Shown: positions 25,660 through 36,568, numbered from the stretch's first letter. The stretch is DNA of 64,000 nt from Petralouisia muris (GCF_004793545.1 NZ_SRYA01000016.1:29719-93718), one strand, 5' to 3'. The notes: generated by a model from the sequence alone, not told the origin. Numbers and translations are program-made.

Positions 25660-26670
25660 ATGGAACATTTGATAATACCTGATACCTACCGTCCAGAGCT
25701 TGATTTGCATGATACACAGATCGCCATTAAAACAGTCAAAGACTTTTTCCAGAATCTGCTGGCGGAACGCCTGAACCTGCAGCGTGTGTCTGCGCCTCTG
25801 TTTGTAGATCCTGCTTCCGGTTTGAACGACAACTTAAACGGCGTGGAACGCCCGGTCACCTTCGGCATCAAAGAGCAGGGGGAAAAGGAAGCAGAAATTG
25901 TCCACTCCCTTGCCAAATGGAAACGCTATGCGCTGAAAAAATATGGGTTTTCCATGGGAGAAGGGCTTTACACGGATATGAACGCCATCCGGCGGGATGA
26001 AATCACAGACAATATCCATTCTATTTTTGTGGATCAGTGGGATTGGGAAAAGGTAATTTCCCGAGAAGACCGGAATCTGGACTATCTGAAAGATACTGTG
26101 AGAAATGTATACAAGGTGCTTCGGAAAACAGAAAAATATATGGCAATCCGGTATGATTACATAGAAGAAATTCTTCCGCCTGACATCTTTTTTATCACCA
26201 CCCGGGAACTGGAAGAAAAGTACCCGGAATGCTCTCCCAAGGAACGGGAGCTTTTGATTTCCAAGGAAAAAGGCGCAGTTTGCATTATGCAGATTGGAGA
26301 TAAGCTGGCGTCGGGAGAACCCCATGACGGCCGGGCGCCGGACTATGACGACTGGGAGCTGAATGCAGATATTGTGGTATATTATCCGGTACTGGATATT
26401 GCCCTGGAGCTTTCCTCTATGGGCGTCCGTGTGGACAAAACAGCCCTGTCAGAGCAGCTTGAGAAAGCCGGATGCCCCGAACGGGCCCAGCTGCCCTTCC
26501 AGAAATCCATCCTCAAAGAAGAGCTGCCCTTTACGATTGGTGGCGGCATCGGGCAGTCCCGGATCTGTATGTTTTTCTTACGGAAAGCACATATCGGCGA
26601 GGTGCAGTCTTCTCTCTGGAAAGAGGAAATTATTAAAGAGACGAAAAGGCATGGGATTCCTTTATTATAA
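25660..26670 (+). CDS. asnA: Aspartate-ammonia ligase (ammonia-dependent asparagine synthetase)
   Basis: AsnA converts aspartate, ammonia and ATP to asparagine, AMP and PPi in the cytoplasm. At 336 residues it has the normal length and the class II tRNA-synthetase-like fold: an N-terminal helix (QIAIKTVKDFFQNLLAERLNL), RVSAPLFV, NGVERPVTF, LAKWKRYALKKYGF, the GEGLYTDMNAIRRDE loop, HSIFVDQWDWEKVI and the C-terminal motif FTIGGGIGQSRICMFFLRK, which carries the ATP-binding Arg. Upstream AAGGAGACAAT gives a clear start. It follows the EamA exporter and precedes palindromic repeat C. Confidence 0.96.
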   Translation: MEHLIIPDTYRPELDLHDTQIAIKTVKDFFQNLLAERLNLQRVSAPLFVDPASGLNDNLNGVERPVTFGIKEQGEKEAEIVHSLAKWKRYALKKYGFSMGEGLYTDMNAIRRDEITDNIHSIFVDQWDWEKVISREDRNLDYLKDTVRNVYKVLRKTEKYMAIRYDYIEEILPPDIFFITTRELEEKYPECSPKERELLISKEKGAVCIMQIGDKLASGEPHDGRAPDYDDWELNADIVVYYPVLDIALELSSMGVRVDKTALSEQLEKAGCPERAQLPFQKSILKEELPFTIGGGIGQSRICMFFLRKAHIGEVQSSLWKEEIIKETKRHGIPLL

Positions 26671-26732
26671 TCAAAACATGGGAAAGAATTTCCTGAACTT
26701 TTGAAAGAAATATTTTACTGCGGAGAAATCCT

Positions 26733-26805
26733 ATACCCGTGAGCCAAATGATTTGCGGTTCCCACTGTTTAAAAAGAACCGCAAATCATTTGGCAAATAA
26801 GTATG
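26733..26805. repeat. Palindromic repeat copy C, 19-bp perfect stem
   Basis: GCCAAATGATTTGCGGTTC (26743-26761) pairs exactly with GAACCGCAAATCATTTGGC (26776-26794), loop of 14. Outer flanks ATACCCGTGA and AAATAAGTATG match the outer flanks of copy B read in the opposite orientation. It lies between the convergent asnA and AAA-ATPase genes, where a bidirectional terminator would be expected, but no poly-T tails are present. Confidence 0.75.
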
Positions 26806-26811
26806 CTGACA

Positions 26812-28512
26812 TTATCCAATCAGACATCTTTTTCCCTGAAACGCAAACCCATATTTTCTGATTTGATCCTGTGGAAAACCTTTCGCTATAAGCTCCGTCT
26901 CATATTTCATTTTCTCAATCTGCACATGAGCATTCGCAAGAACGTCCTCAAGAGTTTTCTCATCCTCATAGGAATTTAATGCCTTAAACTCAAAAATAAA
27001 CGCCTTGTCTTTCTTATCCACGGGTTCTAATATAACGTCATACCGTCCATACCCGCTCTCACGGTTCGAACGGATATGATACACATTGGCGAGATTTACC
27101 ACCATCCCCAGCACAAATCCATGATAAAAACGTTCCGGCTCCTTTTCCTCTGAAGGCTTATTCCCGCTGTCAAAAAAACTGAAGGTATGCAGCGCCACCT
27201 TGTTCATAAACATATTCATCATCTGTACATTATCATCCATCATCGCTTTTATGAACTCATTGCAGGCTGTCTGCGCACTGCCCCTGAACCATCCCTTTAT
27301 CATTTTCCGAAACATCCGCTGCACCTCAAAATTTGTGAGCGCCAGCGTATACCATACATCATCTTCCCCTTCCTCTGACGATGTATTCAGCGCCTTTAGA
27401 TACCCTGTTGCCAGCAGCAGACTCCATACAGCGTTGTTATCATCTTCAAGCTGATGAAATACCACCTGTTCCTCAAGCTCCGTTTGAAAGCTTTTTCCCT
27501 GAAGAAGCTCTTCCATTATTTGCTTCATATCGGCATTTCCCTGCTGCACCAGCGAATTTATCAGTCCGTTTTCACTTGTATTGCTCCAATAAGCTTTATA
27601 CTTTCCCTTCTGGTCAAGAAACGATACAATAGACCAGGGATTGTAAATATCTGTATATGCGCCGAATATAAAACCGTCATACCAGGCTTTCACGCCTTGC
27701 TTCTCGTTCCCAAGCCCTGCGTCCTCAAGGGCCTGAAACACTTCTTCCTCGGTAAAACCAAAAGATGTGGCATATTTATCAGACGTTACTGTAATCACAT
27801 CCAGATTATTGAAATCCGAAAAGATACTTTCCTTTGAAATTCTTGTGATTCCTGTAATGAGCCCCCGGCACAACTGAGAATTTGACTTAAATGTATGATT
27901 AAAAAAATTTCCAAAAAATGCAGCGGCCTGATCCCAGGTTCCGGCAAGCCATGCTTCCTGCATGGGCGTATCGTATTCATCCAAAATAATCATAACATTC
28001 TTTTTGAAATATTTTTGAAGGTAGATACAAAGACTCCGAACCGCCATATAAGCTGTGGCGTCATCCATATCTTTGCCCACAGCCTGGAAAGCCTCCCGAT
28101 CTGCATCATCAAATTCCTCAGACCTCATAATATGCTTATACTGGGCATAAGTCTCTGTAATTAACTGTTTTACAACGGTTTTCATTTCTTCCACATTCCC
28201 AGTCTTCACACCCGCAAAACTCAAAAAAATTACCGGAAACGTCCCTTGCAGTGTTCTGTATTTTTCTTCCTTCCAAATAGAAAGCCCTTCAAACAGATCA
28301 TCCCTCCCTGCGTATTTGTTCGAAAAAAAACATTCCACCATACTCATATTGAGGGTTTTCCCAAATCTTCGCGGACGTGTAATAAGCGTTACTGTTGAAC
28401 CCATTTCCCACCATTCCCTGATAAAATCCGTCTTGTCAATGTAAAATCTGTCCGCCTCCATCAGTTTATCAAACCTCTGTTCCCCTATGTTAACAATTGT
28501 ATTGCGCTCCAT
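26812..28512 (-). CDS. AAA-ATPase-like / PD-(D/E)XK domain protein
   Basis: This is translated from ATG 28512 (AAGGTG nearby); 566 residues. The N-terminal part is the AAA-ATPase-like domain: FDKLMEADRFYIDKTDFIREWW, P-loop ITRPRRFGKTLNMSM near residue 42, and Walker B-like VMIILDEYDTPMQEAW near 165. The C-terminal 100 residues form a PD-(D/E)XK-like domain, with YGRYDVILEP and AFIFEFKALN supplying the nuclease Asp and E-x-K. Proteins of this DUF1703 group are abundant and repeated in Firmicutes and Bacteroidetes gut genomes; their function is not established, with defence or mobile-element roles proposed. It is a single gene flanked by repeat C. Confidence 0.85.
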   Translation of the reverse strand: MERNTIVNIGEQRFDKLMEADRFYIDKTDFIREWWEMGSTVTLITRPRRFGKTLNMSMVECFFSNKYAGRDDLFEGLSIWKEEKYRTLQGTFPVIFLSFAGVKTGNVEEMKTVVKQLITETYAQYKHIMRSEEFDDADREAFQAVGKDMDDATAYMAVRSLCIYLQKYFKKNVMIILDEYDTPMQEAWLAGTWDQAAAFFGNFFNHTFKSNSQLCRGLITGITRISKESIFSDFNNLDVITVTSDKYATSFGFTEEEVFQALEDAGLGNEKQGVKAWYDGFIFGAYTDIYNPWSIVSFLDQKGKYKAYWSNTSENGLINSLVQQGNADMKQIMEELLQGKSFQTELEEQVVFHQLEDDNNAVWSLLLATGYLKALNTSSEEGEDDVWYTLALTNFEVQRMFRKMIKGWFRGSAQTACNEFIKAMMDDNVQMMNMFMNKVALHTFSFFDSGNKPSEEKEPERFYHGFVLGMVVNLANVYHIRSNRESGYGRYDVILEPVDKKDKAFIFEFKALNSYEDEKTLEDVLANAHVQIEKMKYETELIAKGFPQDQIRKYGFAFQGKRCLIG

Positions 28513-28760
28513 CTTTGCACCTTCTTCCTGCGCCGCTGTTCCTGTTGTCAGAATCCAGGTTTTTAACTTAGAGAAATCATAACATAATACAGCAGACAAC
28601 TGCAAGCAAACTCCATACATTTCCAGGGAATATCTATTATTTTCTAATTGAAATGGCACAAAGACATGCGAGCCTGCAGAAAACATATCCCTTCCTGACT
28701 ATCCGCAGATCAGAAAACGCCAGGCGAGAAAATCCCGCAGCCTGGCGTCATGCATTTTAT

Positions 28761-29387
28761 TTATTTTTCATAGTTAGCAAACACCCGGCACAAAAGAAAA
28801 GACTGCACCCAGGCCATCAGCGCAAACCCTGCAAACGTCCACAGAACTGTCCCGATGACAAATGTCTCTGAGGTATAGAAGGTCAGAACCAGAAATCCCA
28901 GGCTGATCCCCAACATCATCAGGCTGGAAGGCAGATGAGCCCCATTCAGAAGCAGTGCATTTTTGATGGAATGAAATACGGTATTCTCAAACCTTGCAAT
29001 ATAGGGAAACAGATACAGGAAAATCAGCATCCAGATTCCAAGAGCCATTGCCAAAACCAACCGCACCGCCGTATACGCCGCCCCGGCAAACGCCCCGGCA
29101 AGCCGAAAATCCAAGACCAGAAGCCCTGCCGCTGCGGTCATAATCAGCCAGCAAAGGGTTGCTGTTTTAAAATTTCCTTTCCAGGCTTTCAGGTACTCTT
29201 TCCATACGGAGGGCTCTTCTCCCCGAACCAGTTTCATTGCAACCGCGTACAGGGCGCTTAAGGAGGCCCCTATGGTAACCATCGGCAGGGAAGTCACCAC
29301 AAATATAAGGTTTAACAGAATGATATCCCCTACCCTTGCGAAAAAACGCATCAGGGGGCTGTCCATTGCCAGTAAATTCATATCCAT
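28761..29387 (-). CDS. YesL-like (DUF624) membrane protein
   Basis: This 208-residue protein has about five hydrophobic helices, including FARVGDIILLNLIFVVTSLPMVTIGASLSALYAVAMK near the N-terminus, a DUF624 hallmark, and a basic loop. DUF624/YesL members are regularly found beside CUT1 sugar ABC transporters in Firmicutes and are thought to assist uptake or its regulation, without biochemical proof. It is the last gene of the arabinoside operon, after GH51 with a 93-bp gap that contains a strong hairpin and a small tandem repeat. Confidence 0.82.
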   Translation of the reverse strand: MDMNLLAMDSPLMRFFARVGDIILLNLIFVVTSLPMVTIGASLSALYAVAMKLVRGEEPSVWKEYLKAWKGNFKTATLCWLIMTAAAGLLVLDFRLAGAFAGAAYTAVRLVLAMALGIWMLIFLYLFPYIARFENTVFHSIKNALLLNGAHLPSSLMMLGISLGFLVLTFYTSETFVIGTVLWTFAGFALMAWVQSFLLCRVFANYEK

Positions 29388-29400
29388 TCCCTTCTTTCTT

Positions 29401-29469
29401 TTTGCAGGTTTATTTGCAGGTTTATTTGCAGATTCTTTTCCATGTCTGTCTCATCAAACAGACATGGAA
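29401..29469. repeat. 12-bp tandem repeat and 12-bp stem-loop between GH51 and yesL-like genes
   Basis: The 12-base unit GGTTTATTTGCA occurs 2.5 times at 29401-29430. Next to it TTCCATGTCTGT (29438-29449) pairs with ACAGACATGGAA (29458-29469) across an 8-base loop. No T tract follows on the transcribed strand, so it may stabilise or divide the mRNA and lower expression of the last gene, not terminate fully. Confidence 0.6.
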
Positions 29470-29480
29470 GGAAACGCTTG

Positions 29481-31001
<1,521 letters not shown>

Positions 31002-31050
31002 TTACCTCCTGTTATATACTTTGAAATTAACCATATCACTGGTTTCTCTT

Positions 31051-31896
31051 TTACTCTTTTACCGCTCCTGCCGTCATACCTTCAATAAAATACTGCTGGA
31101 AGCATACAAACAGGACAAATATCGGTATGATGGAGAAAAATGACCCTACCACCAGCAGGCTGTAGTTGTCGCCGTAAGGATTAATCAGTGTGTTCAACCC
31201 CAGTGTCAGCGTGTATTTCTTGGAGTCACGGATTACCAGCAAAGGCCACAGGTAATTGTTCCAGGCGTTCATGCCGTTTAAGATAGCCATTGCAGCAAAC
31301 GCCGGCTTCATAATCGGCAGAATCAGCCGGAAAAAAATCCCGTACTCTGTGGCGCCGTCAATCCTTCCTGCCTCCAGCAGTGATTTGGGAAGTCCCTGCA
31401 GATACTGGCGGAAGAAAAATATCGTAGATGCATGGGCCACAAAGGGAAGGACAATTGCAACATAGCTGTCCATCATTCCCCATCCGGTCAGCTGTTTGTA
31501 CAGGGGAAGCATTACAACCTCCAACGGAATAGACAAAATAATCAATACGACGATAAACAGTGCATTTTTCCCTTTAAATTCATAAGCTGCAAATCCATAT
31601 CCTACAAATGCGCTGACAATCAGCGTAGCCACTACGGTAATCACTGTTAATATAATACTGTTGGTAAACCAAGTCCAGTATTCATGCTGCCCCTGAAAGA
31701 GAAGCACATAATTGTCAAAGCTCATCCGGCTCCAGTCAATTCCCAGGTTCAAACCGTACTGAAGCAAATCTCCGCCCGGTTTAAAGCTTGCAAGGAAAAT
31801 CGTATAAATCGGTATCAGGATCAGGATTGCCAGGACGGTAAAAAAAACAAGCAGCATAATGGTGGCAAGCATGTTTTTATTTTTCTGACTCTTCAT
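31051..31896 (-). CDS. CUT1 sugar ABC transporter permease (MalG/LacG type)
   Basis: The start at 31896 lies just after the preceding permease's stop; its ribosome site GGAGAAGAGAT is inside that gene's last codons. The 281-residue protein has six transmembrane helices and the coupling loop EAGRIDGATEYGIFFRLILPIMKP (E-A-A/G-x-x-D-G-A...P), which contacts the ATPase. The C-terminus FIEGMTAGAVKE is typical. It pairs with the MalF-type permease next door to form the membrane channel. No ATPase gene is present in the locus, so a shared MsmK-type ATPase encoded elsewhere is expected. Confidence 0.92.
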   Translation of the reverse strand: MKSQKNKNMLATIMLLVFFTVLAILILIPIYTIFLASFKPGGDLLQYGLNLGIDWSRMSFDNYVLLFQGQHEYWTWFTNSIILTVITVVATLIVSAFVGYGFAAYEFKGKNALFIVVLIILSIPLEVVMLPLYKQLTGWGMMDSYVAIVLPFVAHASTIFFFRQYLQGLPKSLLEAGRIDGATEYGIFFRLILPIMKPAFAAMAILNGMNAWNNYLWPLLVIRDSKKYTLTLGLNTLINPYGDNYSLLVVGSFFSIIPIFVLFVCFQQYFIEGMTAGAVKE

Positions 31897-31897
31897 A

Positions 31898-32782
31898 TTA
31901 TCTCTTCTCCTTATCAAATGTTCCGGTAGCCTTTAACTGTATCATATTGATAATCATGACAATAATCAAAAGAATCAGCCCTACCGCACAGGCGTAACCC
32001 ATAGCTCTCTTTTCAATTCCCTGCCGGTACAAATAACCCACAATGGTAAGACCGATATTCTGGGGAGAATTGTTTCCTTTCCACAGCATATAGCTTTCAA
32101 TAAACATGGAAAGTCCCGCATAGATACTGATTGTCATAACGTACACAGTGGTTGGTTTCAGCAGCGGGAAAGAAATCTTGATAAACTGCTGCCATTTGCT
32201 TGCGCCGTCAATGGAAGCCGCTTCATAGATGTCCGTGGAAATACTCTGAAGCCCTGCCAGGAAATACAGGATATTTACTCCGGTCCAGCGCCAGCAGGCC
32301 AACAGCAGCAGCGCAAAGTAGCTGGTCCATTGCCCTTTCAGCCATTTAATGGCGTCCAGGCCCAAAGCTCCAATCACCTGGTTTGCCAGAGATGTTTCCA
32401 TTTCTCCGAACATCAGGCGGAAAATGGTACCTCCAACCACTACGGAGGTAAGAGCCGGAATAAAGTAAATAGATTTAAAGAATCCCGGCTTTTTCATTAA
32501 TTTACTGTTTAAAAGGGTTGCAAACAGCATGGGGAACGGAATCAAAAGAACCAGGGTTCCGATCATATATTTCACACTGTTAAAGACTGCCTTCAAAAAT
32601 ATTTTGTCAGATAAGAGCCTTTTATAGTTGCCCAAACCAACCCATTCATCCTTCAATACATCCTGAAAACTCAGAAGAACGCCGTTTCCAATTGGAAAAA
32701 TCCAAAAGAAAATCACCGTCAGGACAAATGGAAGGACAAATACATAAGGAGCTATTTTTTGAGAATAAAATAATTTCTTCAT
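31898..32782 (-). CDS. CUT1 sugar ABC transporter permease (MalF/LacF type)
   Basis: The 294-residue protein from ATG 32782 (AGGAGGAAGGT before it) has six membrane helices (YVFVLPFVLTVIFFWIFPIGNGV first) and the EAA loop YEAASIDGASKWQQFIKISFPLLKPT. It forms a heterodimer with the downstream permease and receives sugar from the lipoprotein encoded upstream. The downstream gene's translation start overlaps its end, indicating equimolar expression. The likely cargo is an arabinofuranose-containing oligosaccharide, deduced from GH127, GH51 and GH43 neighbours. Confidence 0.92.
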   Translation of the reverse strand: MKKLFYSQKIAPYVFVLPFVLTVIFFWIFPIGNGVLLSFQDVLKDEWVGLGNYKRLLSDKIFLKAVFNSVKYMIGTLVLLIPFPMLFATLLNSKLMKKPGFFKSIYFIPALTSVVVGGTIFRLMFGEMETSLANQVIGALGLDAIKWLKGQWTSYFALLLLACWRWTGVNILYFLAGLQSISTDIYEAASIDGASKWQQFIKISFPLLKPTTVYVMTISIYAGLSMFIESYMLWKGNNSPQNIGLTIVGYLYRQGIEKRAMGYACAVGLILLIIVMIINMIQLKATGTFDKEKR

Positions 32783-32904
32783 ACCTTCCTCCTTCACTGA
32801 AGAGTCAGGGCTGCGTATAGAAAGGACGCAGCCCTAATCTGTACTCTTTTTGCAGTTACTGATTCACTGAACGCATTGTTCCAGGCATTCTGTGACTGCT
32901 CTGC

Positions 32905-34299
32905 TTATTCCCCAAATTCATTCTTCAAAGTATCCTGTGACTGCTCCAGAGCCTCTTTCACATCCATATCATTTTCAAAAATGTTGTTCAGCGTTACGTT
33001 GCAGAACTCATTGTTGATGGACGGGAATTTCTCGCTTGTGAGAGATTCCAGCGCATAGATGCCGTCCTTGATTTCCAGTAAGGTATCAAACGGATAGGTG
33101 TTAAAGAACTTCACGAACTGGTTCTCCGGATTCTGGGTCAGCTCTGTATCTGTCCAAACCTCTGTATTTACAGGGTCAAATCCCAATACATTCCATACTT
33201 CCTTGTTTGCTTCTTCTGACAGCTTGATGTATGCAAATACTTCTGCCGCCAGATCTGCATTTTCACTGCTTGCCACTACAGCAGTGCCAGTACCGCCGCC
33301 GCCAATGGATTTGATTGCGTCTCCTTCGTTCCAAACCGGAACCGGAGCGATTGCGATTTTGCCGGAAAGGTCAGTCATGTAGCTTGTAAATCTGGATGTC
33401 TGCCAGAAAGGCATAATCTGCACTGCATAATCGCCTGTGTTGTAAGAAGGATATGCTTCCTCATTGTCCGGCTGTCCTCCGGGAACGGTTGCAAATGCGC
33501 CTGTATTCTGCATTTCCTTGATATAAGAAAGCACCTCTACCATAATGTCATTGGTAATGTTGATGTTGCCGTCTGCATCCAGATAATCTCCGCCCTTCTG
33601 GGTCAGCATCAGGTTGATCATCCACTGCGCCGTAGTTTCTACGCATGCAAAATATTTTCCGGTTGCTTCATAATATTTCACGCCTGCTTCCTTGAAATCA
33701 TCCCATGTTTTGATTGCGGTATAATCTACCTCGGCTTTCTCCAGCTCTTCTGTATTGTAGAACGCCACAGTCGCTCCAACGTGGGTTGGGAATCCGTAAT
33801 ATGCGCCGTCTTTTCCATAAATTTTCAGTCTGGATTCAATGATATTGTCTTTGTAAGGCTCAATTGCAGAGGTCAGGTCTTTTAAACCGATTTCGCCTGT
33901 CGTAAATGCCGGGAACTTTCCAAGCTCAATGTCCACCACATCCGGCGCCCCTTCGCCGGATTCCAGAGCCAGCGACAGCTTGTTGTGCATATCGTCATAA
34001 GACATATTGCTGAGTACCAGTTTTACCTGCTTATCCGGGTGTTCTGCATTCCATTTTTCCGCCATATCGGTGTAGAACTGCTGGTGCAGCTCAATGAATG
34101 TCCATACCTCAATCTCTGTTGCATCGCCCTCCACTTCCATTTCGTTGGTTCCTGCGGAGCCCGGGCCTTTGCTTTCCTCTGCTCCTTCCTCAGACGTTTC
34201 CTTGGTTCCGCCGTTTTCGCTTCCTGCTTTGCCGCATCCTGCCAGCATGGTGACTGACATTGCCATACACAGAAGCACTGATAACACTTTCTTTTTCAT
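32905..34299 (-). CDS. Extracellular sugar-binding lipoprotein of a CUT1 transporter
   Basis: This 464-residue protein starts with a lipoprotein signal peptide, MKKKVLSVLLCMAMSVTMLAGC, with Cys22 as the lipid anchor, followed by an acidic serine/glycine-rich tether (residues 23-55). The mature part shows the ABC solute-binding protein type 1 fold: EIEVWTFIELHQQFYTDMAEKWN at its start, VVDIELGKFPAF, NTEELEKAEVD, a hinge and GGGGTGTAVVASSENADLAAEVFAYIKL. Aromatic residues (WTF, YYGF, FW) may stack on sugar. It sits outside the membrane and feeds the two following permeases. Confidence 0.92.
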   Translation of the reverse strand: MKKKVLSVLLCMAMSVTMLAGCGKAGSENGGTKETSEEGAEESKGPGSAGTNEMEVEGDATEIEVWTFIELHQQFYTDMAEKWNAEHPDKQVKLVLSNMSYDDMHNKLSLALESGEGAPDVVDIELGKFPAFTTGEIGLKDLTSAIEPYKDNIIESRLKIYGKDGAYYGFPTHVGATVAFYNTEELEKAEVDYTAIKTWDDFKEAGVKYYEATGKYFACVETTAQWMINLMLTQKGGDYLDADGNINITNDIMVEVLSYIKEMQNTGAFATVPGGQPDNEEAYPSYNTGDYAVQIMPFWQTSRFTSYMTDLSGKIAIAPVPVWNEGDAIKSIGGGGTGTAVVASSENADLAAEVFAYIKLSEEANKEVWNVLGFDPVNTEVWTDTELTQNPENQFVKFFNTYPFDTLLEIKDGIYALESLTSEKFPSINNEFCNVTLNNIFENDMDVKEALEQSQDTLKNEFGE

Positions 34300-34445
34300 T
34301 TCGTGTCCTCCTTTTGTTTTTTCCGGATTCCTTACAGCAGCATCCGGTTAATTTATTCTTTCAGGGGCAATCCCTGTAAGATTCCAGGTAATTGGTTTCT
34401 GTTCCTTCCAGGACCGTTCCATACCCGTTCCTGCCTTCGAAGGCC

Positions 34446-36431
34446 TTATAACTTCTCATGCATCCAGACCAGCATCTCTCCAGGCGTCCGGTTATTCCAG
34501 CAATGATAGGGTACGGCTGTCAGCTCTGCCTTCTGAAACCGGTTTTCTCTGGCCCCGTACAGGGCGCCGTCCTGCCACTCATGGTCTGTCAGCCGCATTC
34601 CCTTAAATTTCAGGGTCGTGGTTCCTCCTAAGAGATCCTCCCGATATTCCTCCCTGATTTCCTGCCTGGCGTCTGCAAACACGGCGGGCAGATTTGCCCC
34701 GTTGTCTGTTTCTTCCAGACAATACACCAGCGGTCCTTTCACCAGGGCAACTTTGCCTGCGTCTTCCCTGACCTTCGGGTTAGCTCTTACAAATTCCGCC
34801 GGAACTTCAAAATCAATTTCCAGCTTTACCGCATCCTCCTCTGCTTCCAGGTAAAGATAACCTTTTTCCAATTGAAAGCCGCCTAATTCTGCTCCGTTTT
34901 CCCGAATCCGGTAGTTTCGTACATAGTCCGGTATCCGCAGGGCTATGCGGTAAGAATACGGCGCTTTCTCTTTCTTAAACTCAAGCTCTACATGGCCGGT
35001 ATTGGTCAAATCGCTTACCACCGACGCTTCCACTGTGCCGCAGGCAAGCTCTGCGGAAACATTTCCTGAAATATATAAATTCACATACAGCGTATGGTCA
35101 TCCATAAAATAAATATACTGTCCCAAGGACGCCAGAGTCCTTGCAATATTCGGCGGACAGCAAGCCACGCCGAACCACTTCTGCCTTACCGGCTTCACAT
35201 GCTCCTTGGAAGTCCGCTCCATGCAGTTTTCGGGCCAGACCTCCAGGGGATTGACGTAAAAGAAACTCTTTCCGTCCATGGCAATCCCCGCCAGCACCGT
35301 ATTGTAAAGAGCCCGCTCCGCCACATCCATATAGGAAGCGTCTTTCTCCATCTGAGCCATTCTTCTGCCAAACAGCGCCAGGCCGATGGAAGCGCAGGTT
35401 TCGGAATAATTGCAGTTATTGGGCAAATCATAATCTGTGGTAAAACGTTCCAGCAATCCGGAAGAACCAATGCTTCCTGTCAGATACATCCGTCGCTTTA
35501 TCATATCCTGCCACAAAGTCCGGCAGGCTTTCCGTAAGCCTTCCTCCTGATAATAATAAGCCAAATCCGCCATGGCGCAGTACATATACACCGCCCGTAC
35601 CGCATGGCCTTCTGCTGTTGTCTGCTCTCTGACCGGAAGGTGAGACTGGGAATATCTGGCGTCATATCCTGCAAATTCCGGAAATATCTGCTGATACCTG
35701 GGGCTCCTTTCCTCTTTCAGAAAATAATTTTCTCCCACTCCCCGCTGGTCAATAAAATATTTTGCCAGCTTCAGATAATCCTCTTTCTCTGTAACGCCGT
35801 AGAGCCGTATCAGGGCCAGCTCAATTTCCTGATGTCCCGGGTAGCCGTGGCATTTTCCTTCTTCCGGCCCAAATATCCGGCAGATTAAGTCTGCCATCCC
35901 CTTTACAATCTCCAGGAATTTCTCTTTCCCCGTGGCTTCATAATAAGCTACCGCAGCTTCTATCATATGCCCCGCAGTGTACAGCTCATGGCCTTCCTTC
36001 AGGTTCGTCCAGCGAAGGCCTGGCTCCTTGATGGTAAAATATGTATTCAGATATCCGTCTTCTCCTTGGGCTCTCCCAATAAGGTTAATCGTTTCATCTG
36101 CAAGTCGCTCTAAATCCGGGTCCGGATTCGTCTCGAGCACATAGGCTGCGGCTTCCAGCCATTTTGCCACATCTGTGTCCTGAAATACTGCCCCTCCGAA
36201 TTCTCCCGAAGCCTCTCCTGCTGCAATTTTAAAATTCTGGATACAGTGGCTGGTTTCCACTCCCTCCAGCCTGTCATTGAGGATATCCCACTGGTAGGGA
36301 ATCAGGACTTCCTTCACCAGCCGGACATATTTGTCCCAAAAGCTGTCATGAATTCTGATATTTTTCAGGGGAATTGTATGTAATCTTTCTTTTTCCATAA
36401 TCCATTCCATTTCTAAATTTTTCTGAATCAT
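34446..36431 (-). CDS. Beta-L-arabinofuranosidase, GH127
   Basis: GH127 enzymes such as HypBA1 of Bifidobacterium longum cleave beta-1,2-linked L-arabinofuranose, as on hydroxyproline-rich plant glycoproteins (extensins). The zinc and catalytic residues of that enzyme map exactly: Glu344 and Cys346 in YSETCASIG, Cys424 and Cys425 in VACCPPNIA (Cys425 is the expected nucleophile). The barrel is an (alpha/alpha)6 fold with two beta-sandwich domains; length 661 fits. No signal peptide, so it acts on imported oligosaccharide. Starts at 36431, although Met12 (36398) is equally plausible because neither has a strong ribosome site. First gene of the operon, directly after operator O2. Confidence 0.93.
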   Translation of the reverse strand: MIQKNLEMEWIMEKERLHTIPLKNIRIHDSFWDKYVRLVKEVLIPYQWDILNDRLEGVETSHCIQNFKIAAGEASGEFGGAVFQDTDVAKWLEAAAYVLETNPDPDLERLADETINLIGRAQGEDGYLNTYFTIKEPGLRWTNLKEGHELYTAGHMIEAAVAYYEATGKEKFLEIVKGMADLICRIFGPEEGKCHGYPGHQEIELALIRLYGVTEKEDYLKLAKYFIDQRGVGENYFLKEERSPRYQQIFPEFAGYDARYSQSHLPVREQTTAEGHAVRAVYMYCAMADLAYYYQEEGLRKACRTLWQDMIKRRMYLTGSIGSSGLLERFTTDYDLPNNCNYSETCASIGLALFGRRMAQMEKDASYMDVAERALYNTVLAGIAMDGKSFFYVNPLEVWPENCMERTSKEHVKPVRQKWFGVACCPPNIARTLASLGQYIYFMDDHTLYVNLYISGNVSAELACGTVEASVVSDLTNTGHVELEFKKEKAPYSYRIALRIPDYVRNYRIRENGAELGGFQLEKGYLYLEAEEDAVKLEIDFEVPAEFVRANPKVREDAGKVALVKGPLVYCLEETDNGANLPAVFADARQEIREEYREDLLGGTTTLKFKGMRLTDHEWQDGALYGARENRFQKAELTAVPYHCWNNRTPGEMLVWMHEKL

Positions 36432-36449
36432 TGTTTGAAATTACTGTTT

Positions 36450-36463
36450 ATTAAACGTTTAAT
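36450..36463. promoter_or_regulatory. LacI-type operator O2
   Basis: Perfect 14-bp palindrome ATTAAACGTTTAAT with the central CpG step typical of LacI/GalR sites. It lies 18 bp before the GH127 ATG, downstream of the promoter, where a bound repressor would block elongation. Same sequence as O1; centres are 154 bp apart. Confidence 0.8.
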
Positions 36464-36568
36464 CATTCTCTACTCTTATATTGAAAATAAATGCGTTTTC
36501 CTTTCTGTTTTTCATTTTTTCAGCCATGTTTTGTGGCTTTTTGCATTTCTTATATTTATTTTTTTCTC

